Shown here piece by piece: positions 23,466 through 27,986 of a stretch of 27,986 nucleotides of DNA; within the stretch, counting starts at the first letter, position 1; each line of letters opens with the position of its first letter. The DNA comes from a virus, in IMG/VR virus record IMGVR_UViG_3300032246_001112, positions 1 through 27,986 of that record; one strand, written 5' to 3'. The notes under the pieces are model-generated. The model was not told where the DNA came from and made no database searches. It saw nothing but the letters and a program-made list of their open reading frames with translations. Both the position numbers and the translations under genes were made by a program.

Positions 23466-24184
23466 TGAGTAAAGATCTAGTTATTTATTGGTCAAATGTT
23501 CCAGATAATGATGTTGACTGGTCAATTATCTTTGAAGAACCAAAAAGTCTTCTACATGAATTATCTTTAAATAAAAATAAAAACAATCAAGAAAATAATT
23601 TATTGCGATGCCCAGCGGTAACTGATTTATGTAAAAATCTATTTGTTATTAAAAATCCTCTTTATACAAAAGCATCATTCATTATAAAAAATAATATGGT
23701 TTCTAATGAAATGAAGTCTGATGATGGCAAGTGGTTGGTTAATAGACCGCCAAGTTTTAATAATCAATTGCTTGCAATGTATATTCATCCAATAATATTT
23801 TTTGCTGAAGAAGATGTAGAAATTATGCTTACAAATCCATATTTCTCAAATATTCAGCATAGCAGTTGGGGTGCTATTGTTCCAGGTATATTTAATTGTG
23901 GTTCTTGGTTTAGACCAGTTCAAATGGAATTCAATGTCTGGGAAAACATAAAAGAAGTTGAATTATTAGAAAATGAACATATTGCTTATATAAAGTTTTT
24001 TACAGAAAAGCGTGTTGTTTTAAAAAGATTTACCATGAATGAAGATCTTATGAATCAAGCAAAAATTTGTAGCGGAGCAGGAAAATGGGAGCCAAAAGTT
24101 CCATTAATTAAAAGATATTTAAGATTTAAAAATTCAAAAAGAGATAAATTTATATTAAGTAAAATTAAAGAAAACATTGTGTGA
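23465..24184 (+). CDS. DUF6065-like phage protein (copy 2)
   Basis: 239 aa, almost the same length as the 14831-15553 protein, with equivalent landmarks in the same order: LLRCPAVTDLCKNLF (copy 1: IRDCPAVNDALFSGY), LLAMYIHPIIFFAEED (copy 1: STLFIHPIHRTDLPF), and a C-terminal basic region. Overall identity looks low, so this is a diverged paralogue or a separately acquired relative. It is the last gene before the lysis promoter. Role unknown. Confidence 0.5.
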   Translation: MSKDLVIYWSNVPDNDVDWSIIFEEPKSLLHELSLNKNKNNQENNLLRCPAVTDLCKNLFVIKNPLYTKASFIIKNNMVSNEMKSDDGKWLVNRPPSFNNQLLAMYIHPIIFFAEEDVEIMLTNPYFSNIQHSSWGAIVPGIFNCGSWFRPVQMEFNVWENIKEVELLENEHIAYIKFFTEKRVVLKRFTMNEDLMNQAKICSGAGKWEPKVPLIKRYLRFKNSKRDKFILSKIKENIV

Positions 24185-24218
24185 ACTTTATCACATTATT
24201 GTTTTCCCCATAAAAATA

Positions 24219-24247
24219 TTTACTACATACAAAAAGTATGTTAGTCT
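24219..24247 (+). promoter_or_regulatory. Endolysin promoter (TTTACT, N17, TAGTCT)
   Basis: -35 TTTACT at 24219-24224, spacer of exactly 17 bases, -10 TAGTCT (TANNNT type) at 24242-24247. Start near 24254 gives a ~26-base leader with the perfect ribosome site AAGGAGG at 24267-24273, six bases before ATG. It is one of only a few real intergenic gaps (95 bases) in the window. Confidence 0.6.
24225..24241 (+). repeat. Palindrome filling the promoter spacer
   Basis: ACATAC, AAAAA, GTATGT: a perfect 6-bp inverted repeat whose two ends coincide with the ends of the 17-base spacer between -35 and -10. Its position makes it a strong operator candidate. An A5 centre would also bend the spacer. Confidence 0.55.
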
Positions 24248-24279
24248 AGAACAATGTTGTCGCCGCAAGGAGGAAACAA

Positions 24280-24822
24280 ATGACGAAAACGAAACTGGTA
24301 GGAGGTATTATGGTGATGGTGTTGATGCTAAGTGGATCAACTGCTGTTGCCGCTACCAACGAACAGGTGTATGCTAAGTCAAATGCACCTATTGCGACGG
24401 AGGCTTTATCAAAGTCTGTCGTAAACGAAGCAAGGGCTAAGATAAAGCCAAACAGTACCTGTAAAAACTGGCTAGTAAAAGAATTAAAGAATGCTGGTTT
24501 TAAGGGTAGAGGATTGAGAATCGCATGGTCTATTGCCATGCGTGAAAGTGGAGGAAGGGCTAACGCTATTTCTTCCACTGGAGACTATGGAGTCTTCCAA
24601 TTCAACCGCGCAGCATGGAGTAAGGAGCCTTGGTGGAATACCGCTAAACTTCTTAACCGTGATTACAATATTATGATTGCGTATCGCATTTCCCAACATG
24701 GAAAAACATTTTATCCTTGGGATATTGACGGTGCTGGCAGATATAAGGGACTATATACTCCCAAATCTGTATATAAGAAATATAAGTCTTGGTATAACAA
24801 ATTTCCAAGTAATTGTAAATAG
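24280..24822 (+). CDS. Secreted lysozyme-like transglycosylase (endolysin)
   Basis: 180 aa with a consensus AAGGAGG ribosome site. A signal peptide is clear: KTK, hydrophobic residues ~6-18 (LVGGIMVMVLML), then AVAA with probable cleavage near 25. The mature domain has AWSIAMRESGG with catalytic E89, and STGDYGVFQFN, the SLT/lysozyme-like signature. The only two cysteines of the mature part (C61 and C179) could form a disulfide across the domain outside the cell. It would cut the glycan strands of peptidoglycan after Sec export. It therefore may not need a classical holin for transport, only for timing. It resembles Rpf/SLT enzymes in general form; exact subfamily not decided. Confidence 0.8.
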   Translation: MTKTKLVGGIMVMVLMLSGSTAVAATNEQVYAKSNAPIATEALSKSVVNEARAKIKPNSTCKNWLVKELKNAGFKGRGLRIAWSIAMRESGGRANAISSTGDYGVFQFNRAAWSKEPWWNTAKLLNRDYNIMIAYRISQHGKTFYPWDIDGAGRYKGLYTPKSVYKKYKSWYNKFPSNCK

Positions 24823-24829
24823 TTAGTGT

Positions 24830-24877
24830 GTGGGGTAGGAAACCGAATTCAACTAGGTGGCAACATTCCTACCCCAC
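24830..24877 (+). terminator. Hairpin after endolysin, probable terminator without U tract
   Basis: Perfect 12-bp stem, GTGGGGTAGGAA (24830-24841) with 24866-24877, and a 24-base loop. It starts eight bases after the endolysin stop. No T run follows; instead a TATAAT box begins seven bases later. U-less terminators are reported in actinobacteria, so termination is likely but not certain. It would separate lysis from packaging transcription. Confidence 0.55.
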
Positions 24878-24880
24878 CAC

Positions 24881-24900
24881 TGCTATAATAGGGGACACTA
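24881..24900 (+). promoter_or_regulatory. Extended -10 promoter before small terminase gene
   Basis: TGC at 24881-24883, TATAAT at 24884-24889, then ten bases and ATG at 24900. Expected leader is about 0-4 bases. AGGGG at 24890-24894 resembles a ribosome site but lies upstream of the expected transcript start, so it would serve only read-through mRNA. Confidence 0.55.
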
Positions 24901-25427
24901 TGACAACAGACATTCTTGTACATCTTGAAGAAGTAAATAAAGTTGCAGCAGAATACATTAAAGGGTTTAATGAATCTGAAATATCACAACAACTTGATAT
25001 ACCTCGTGCAAGAGTTTCATCTCTTTTAAGAGAGTGGAAGACTATGGCTTCAAATTCAGAAGCCGTAAGAGCAAGAGCAAGAGAGGCATTGTCATCAGCA
25101 GACACCCACTATTCCAGACTTATCAAGCAAGCATACGAAGTAATTGAAGATGCCACAACAACTGCAAACCTATCTGCTAAAACAGCAGCAATTAAATTAG
25201 TTCTTGATATTGAGTCAAAGAGAATTGATATGCTGCAAAAGGCTGGACTTTTAGAAAATAAAGAATTAGCAGATCAACTTCTTGAGACAGAAAGAAAACA
25301 AGAATTATTAATGAAGGTATTGACAGAAGTTTCTGGAACATGCAATAGATGTAAGCCAGAAGTATTAAAGCGTTTGTCGGAGGTATCTGGTCCCACAGGA
25401 GAGGCCGTAGTCATTCATGAGTCTTGA
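24900..25427 (+). CDS. Terminase small subunit (putative)
   Basis: 175 aa from ATG 24900, chosen over an upstream in-frame start at 24828 that would lie within the hairpin. Residues ~19-48 form a helix-turn-helix (YIKGFNESEISQQLDIPRAR, then recognition helix), the DNA-recognition module of small terminases. A long helical region follows (~60-130, with TAAIKLVLDIESKRID), as in oligomerisation domains. A CxxC (CNRC) lies near residue 146. It overlaps the large terminase gene by 11 bases. HTH plus helical body plus position make this assignment good, although small terminases vary widely. Confidence 0.7.
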   Translation: MTTDILVHLEEVNKVAAEYIKGFNESEISQQLDIPRARVSSLLREWKTMASNSEAVRARAREALSSADTHYSRLIKQAYEVIEDATTTANLSAKTAAIKLVLDIESKRIDMLQKAGLLENKELADQLLETERKQELLMKVLTEVSGTCNRCKPEVLKRLSEVSGPTGEAVVIHES

Positions 25428-27204
25428 TTTTTCAGAGTTTCTTGGCGCATTAGATGATTCTCCTTTTGAAGAAAATCCAGTAGATCTTGATACGTTTCTT
25501 CATGATCCCAACTTTTTAGATCAGCCAAAACTTTCTCAAATTCAGCGTGATCTAGTTGAGGCCATGAGTCAGATATACAAAGAAGAAGATCTGATTAGAT
25601 TCATGGGAGAAAAAGAAGGTAAAGAACACTATAAAAAATATACTAAAGCAGAGGTTCTTCTTCAACTTGGCAAGGGATCTGGAAAAGATCATACATCAAC
25701 TATTGGCTGTGCATACTTAGTATATAAATTAATGTGCTTAAAAGATCCAGCACGTTATTTTGGCAAACCACCTGGCGATGCTATTGACATTATCAATATT
25801 GCTATCAATGCTCAACAAGCAAAGAATGTATTCTTTAAGGGATTTAAAAATAAGATAACAAGATCTCCTTGGTTTGCTGGAAAGTACGATTCAAAAGTAG
25901 ACAGTGTGGAATTCGATAAGGCCATTACAGTTTACTCAGGACACTCAGAAAGAGAAAGTCATGAGGGACTTAACCTTATATTAGCAATTCTTGATGAGAT
26001 TTCTGGTTTTTCACAAGAGTCTCATTCTGGAAATGAAAATGCTAAAACTGGTGATGGTATCTATAAAGCCTTCCGTGCATCGGTTGATTCTCGTTTTCCA
26101 GATTTTGGTAAAGTTGTGCTTCTATCGTTCCCTCGTTACCCAGGAGATTTTATTTCTAAAAGATACGATGAAGTTGTTGCTGAAAAAGATGTTGAACATA
26201 AGTCACATACCTTTATTATTAATCCAGATCTTCCAGAAGATCAACAAGATAATAAATTTAGTGTTGAATGGACCGAAGATCATATCATTTCATATAAATA
26301 TCCTGGTGTTTATGCTATTAAACGTCCTACATGGGAAGCCAATCCTACAAGAACAATTGATGATTTTAAAATTGCTTTTATGACAGATTATGCAGATGCT
26401 ATGCAAAGATTTGCATGTATGCCATCATTTTCATCAGATGCCTTTTTTAAACAAAAAGAAAAATTAGAAAAGGCTATGTGTCTTCATAATCCTATTGATC
26501 AGTTTAAAAGAATTGAACCTGTGTGGGAACCACAAGAAGACATTAGATATTTTTTACATGCTGACCTTGCTCAGAAACATGACAAGTGTGCTATTGCAAT
26601 TGCTCACGTTGATAAGTGGGTTCAGGTTCGCACATTTAATGATTACACACAAATTGTTCCCTTTGTTATTGTTGATGCAGTTGTGTGGTGGGAGCCTAAA
26701 AAAGAGGGGCCAGTTGATCTTTCTGAAGTAAAGAATTGGATAGTTAATTTTAGGCGTAGTGGATTTAGACTTGGACTTGTAACGTTTGACCGTTGGCAAT
26801 CATTCGATATTCAACAGGAACTTCAGACTGTAGGCATAAAAACAGATACCCTTTCAGTAGCAAAAAAACATTATGAAGATTTGGCGATGCTTTATTATGA
26901 AGAAAGAGTTATGATGCCACATATTGATATTCTTTTGCAAGAAATGAGTGAGTTACGAATTGTTTCTGACAAGAAGGTAGACCACCCTAGAAAAGGCTCT
27001 AAAGACCTTTCTGACGCTGTAACTGGAGCAGTATATAACGCAATAGCACATACTCCTCGTAATGCTAATCAAGAAATTGAAATTCATGATTGGAAATCTA
27101 TTTCTAAAGAACATGAAAAAAAGATGCAAGATGGAATAATTTTTGCTCCACCTCCAATGCCAAGAGATGTTGAAAATTTTCTTGACTCTTTTGGTCTTCT
27201 TTGA
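25417..27204 (+). CDS. terL: Terminase large subunit
   Basis: 595 aa. The ATPase domain has Walker A GKGSGKDH at 85-92 and Walker B with catalytic Glu in LILAILDE (D193, E194). The RNase-H-like nuclease domain has D383 (LHADLAQKHD), D458 (LVTFDRW) and D533 (LSDAVTGA), the three acidic positions expected for the packaging nuclease. The protein translocates DNA into proheads and cuts the concatemer. It overlaps the small subunit gene. Length is typical of large terminases with extra N-terminal residues. The stop codon TGA is itself part of an extended -10 promoter for the next gene. Confidence 0.9.
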   Translation: MSLDFSEFLGALDDSPFEENPVDLDTFLHDPNFLDQPKLSQIQRDLVEAMSQIYKEEDLIRFMGEKEGKEHYKKYTKAEVLLQLGKGSGKDHTSTIGCAYLVYKLMCLKDPARYFGKPPGDAIDIINIAINAQQAKNVFFKGFKNKITRSPWFAGKYDSKVDSVEFDKAITVYSGHSERESHEGLNLILAILDEISGFSQESHSGNENAKTGDGIYKAFRASVDSRFPDFGKVVLLSFPRYPGDFISKRYDEVVAEKDVEHKSHTFIINPDLPEDQQDNKFSVEWTEDHIISYKYPGVYAIKRPTWEANPTRTIDDFKIAFMTDYADAMQRFACMPSFSSDAFFKQKEKLEKAMCLHNPIDQFKRIEPVWEPQEDIRYFLHADLAQKHDKCAIAIAHVDKWVQVRTFNDYTQIVPFVIVDAVVWWEPKKEGPVDLSEVKNWIVNFRRSGFRLGLVTFDRWQSFDIQQELQTVGIKTDTLSVAKKHYEDLAMLYYEERVMMPHIDILLQEMSELRIVSDKKVDHPRKGSKDLSDAVTGAVYNAIAHTPRNANQEIEIHDWKSISKEHEKKMQDGIIFAPPPMPRDVENFLDSFGLL

Positions 27205-27210
27205 TAAAAT
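27202..27210 (+). promoter_or_regulatory. Extended -10 promoter overlapping terL stop
   Basis: TGA (27202-27204, the terL stop codon) followed directly by TAAAAT at 27205-27210 gives a TGN extended -10. Predicted start near 27217, about 20 bases before the next ATG, with AAGGAAAGG at 27221-27229 in the leader. It could transcribe the membrane gene and the tRNA. Confidence 0.45.
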
Positions 27211-27236
27211 TTCCCCAACAAAGGAAAGGTATATAA

Positions 27237-27413
27237 ATGCTAATTTCATTTCTGTTAACCACACTCATTGTATTTATTATTAATATGCTTATTATTTTTG
27301 TATCAATAAACATATCAATAAAAAATCAAAATATTTCATGGATTCAAATTACAAGTTTAATATTTAATCTCGCTCTCATTACTTGGAATATATTGGTTAT
27401 TGCCTCTGTTTAA
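27237..27413 (+). CDS. 58-aa membrane protein, two TM helices
   Basis: ATG at 27237 with AAGGAAAGG upstream; stop TAA at 27411-27413. Two hydrophobic stretches, ~3-25 (LTTLIVFIINMLIIFVSINI) and ~36-57, are joined by a short polar turn (KNQN). Two-helix miniproteins of this size are common as holins or lysis timers in phages, but packaging-region neighbours do not prove that. It is coupled to no neighbour, seven bases before the tRNA. Confidence 0.6.
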   Translation: MLISFLLTTLIVFIINMLIIFVSINISIKNQNISWIQITSLIFNLALITWNILVIASV

Positions 27414-27419
27414 CAACAA

Positions 27420-27494
27420 GCGGCGGTAGCCTAGTCTGGTTTTGGCAGCGGTCTTATAAGCCGTCAATCGTGAGTTCAAATCTCACCCGCCGTA
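27420..27494 (+). tRNA. tRNA-Ile with UAU anticodon
   Basis: Cloverleaf by hand: 7-bp acceptor (27420-27426 with 27487-27493, first pair G-U), U8 A9, a three-pair D stem GCC/GGC with GG in the loop, anticodon stem 27448-27452 with 27460-27464, seven-base loop CTTATAA with U33 correct and anticodon TAT at 27455-27457, five-base variable loop, and T arm GTGAG-TTCAAAT-CTCAC (27470-27486). Discriminator is A73; CCA is not encoded. It should decode AUA isoleucine codons directly, without the lysidine needed by the usual CAU-type tRNA-Ile. Confidence 0.8.
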
Positions 27495-27506
27495 CTTATA
27501 TTAGTA

Positions 27507-27512
27507 TATAAT
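27507..27512 (+). promoter_or_regulatory. Possible -10 box before downstream gene
   Basis: TATAAT in an AT-rich stretch just after the tRNA, with start near 27519, a few bases before AAGGA at 27518-27522. No -35 or extended -10 is obvious, so this could be chance in AT-rich DNA. Confidence 0.3.
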
Positions 27513-27533
27513 TACATTAAGGATGTGATGCAA

Positions 27534-27899
27534 ATGCCTTGGAACGTACAAAGGTCTGGATCTAAATATGAAGTTGTCCAAAGTCAAACTGGAAGAGTTG
27601 TTGGGACACACCCCACAAAACAAGAGGCAAATGCACAACTTGCAGCACTTTATGCAAACGTAAAAGATACTAAAAAGTCAGATAGTATTACTGTTAATGA
27701 AAGCCCAGGGCGTGATGCAGCAAATGACGTTGCCTCAATAGCATATTCTGCTCCCAATGGCATTACAAATGTAGACTCAATTAATAGATATAAACAAATT
27801 ATTAATGGATCTAAAAATAAAAAACCTAAGAAAAAAGAAAAATCAGAAGAACCAACTGAAAATAGTTGGAACGGTATGTTTTTCCCAAGGAGAGATTAG
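27534..27899 (+). CDS. Basic protein of unknown function near terminase
   Basis: 121 aa from ATG 27534 (MPWNVQ); AAGGA at 27518-27522 aligns better with this start than with ATG 27528, which cannot be excluded. Residues ~1-40 (PWNVQRSGSKYEVVQSQTG, then a P-T-K-Q-E-A-N-A-Q-L-A-A-L-Y helix) resemble a small domain often seen at the start of phage capsid-related or protease proteins. The tail is Lys-rich (KNKKPKKKEK) and ends PRRD. It could be a head or scaffold accessory; this is a guess from place and charge. Confidence 0.5.
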   Translation: MPWNVQRSGSKYEVVQSQTGRVVGTHPTKQEANAQLAALYANVKDTKKSDSITVNESPGRDAANDVASIAYSAPNGITNVDSINRYKQIINGSKNKKPKKKEKSEEPTENSWNGMFFPRRD

Positions 27900-27901
27900 T
27901 T

Positions 27902-27986
27902 GTGTTAACCCTATTAGTTCTTATCCCTTGGATATTGACAGTAGGAGCCTTAGCCATTATAATTATGAAAAGAAATAATAGTGACG
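27902..27986 (+). CDS. Start of a membrane protein (truncated by window end)
   Basis: A GTG start at 27902, seven bases after AAGGAGA (27888-27894), opens a frame to the window end: 28 residues, beginning with a hydrophobic helix (LTLLVLIPWILTVGALAIII) and a basic flank (MKRNN). A single-pass membrane anchor of a short or longer protein. The strong ribosome site and tight spacing make it likely to be real. Confidence 0.5.
   Translation, partial: MLTLLVLIPWILTVGALAIIIMKRNNSD

Noticed and set aside
24177-24377. 66-codon frame across the endolysin promoter
   Set aside because: It overlaps the promoter, ribosome site and signal-peptide region of the endolysin in another frame, has no ribosome site of its own, and its composition (Cys/Arg runs) looks like a shadow.
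27420-27494. tRNA read as Tyr (AUA anticodon) or ochre suppressor (UUA)
   Set aside because: Both need a shifted anticodon loop: the UUA reading loses U33, and both break stem pairs. The UAU reading keeps U33, A37 and a five-pair stem.

Overview
The window is a contiguous piece of an AT-rich double-stranded DNA phage genome. Every gene I can support lies on the + strand, the genes are tightly packed (many ATGA, TAATG or GTGA stop/start overlaps), and the gene set is that of a tailed virus: tape measure, tail hub, fibre-like proteins, replication and recombination module, endolysin, terminase. TGA is used as a stop, so the code is the standard bacterial one. Extended -10 promoters placed directly on start codons (leaderless transcripts) and a secreted lysozyme-like endolysin suggest a Gram-positive, possibly low-GC actinobacterial host. 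That host call is inference. No integrase, repressor cassette, insertion sequence or CRISPR array is visible.

Layout. 1-10187: late tail module. It holds the 3' part of the tape measure gene, a 212-aa Dit-position protein, a 1624-aa tail hub/receptor-binding protein, and four smaller fibre or baseplate-like proteins. 10188-10884: two small regulators, a zinc ribbon and a helix-turn-helix protein, behind a leaderless-type promoter. 10889-24184: replication, recombination and nucleotide module. It starts at a TTGACA promoter that carries a palindrome and runs through small ORFs, DnaB-like helicase, DnaG-like primase, a gp32-like ssDNA-binding protein (followed by a strong hairpin), a DUF6065-like protein, PHP-type DNA polymerase III alpha, MazG-like hydrolase, RecA, a PD-(D/E)XK resolvase-like protein, a Cas4/RecB-like nuclease, a RuvC-like resolvase, DUF3310, several zinc-binding or membrane miniproteins, and a second DUF6065-like protein. 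24185-27986: lysis and packaging. A promoter whose 17-bp spacer is a perfect palindrome drives a signal-peptide endolysin. Then come a hairpin, a leaderless-type promoter for the small terminase, the large terminase, a 58-aa membrane protein, a tRNA-Ile(UAU), a basic protein of unknown role, and the start of another membrane protein.

How it works together. Helicase, primase, SSB and DnaE form a nearly self-sufficient replisome. RecA, a Cas4-like nuclease and two unrelated resolvase folds can process and resolve recombination intermediates before the terminase packages DNA. The tRNA reads AUA. In my hand count AUA supplies 8 of 16 isoleucines in one tail gene (9204-9728) and 0 of 8 in the SSB gene, so the tRNA would mostly help late, AT-rich structural genes. 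No gene-free stretch reaches 300 bases. The most interesting signals are regulatory: four TATAAT boxes placed 6-10 bases before start codons, and two promoters with palindromes inside the spacer.
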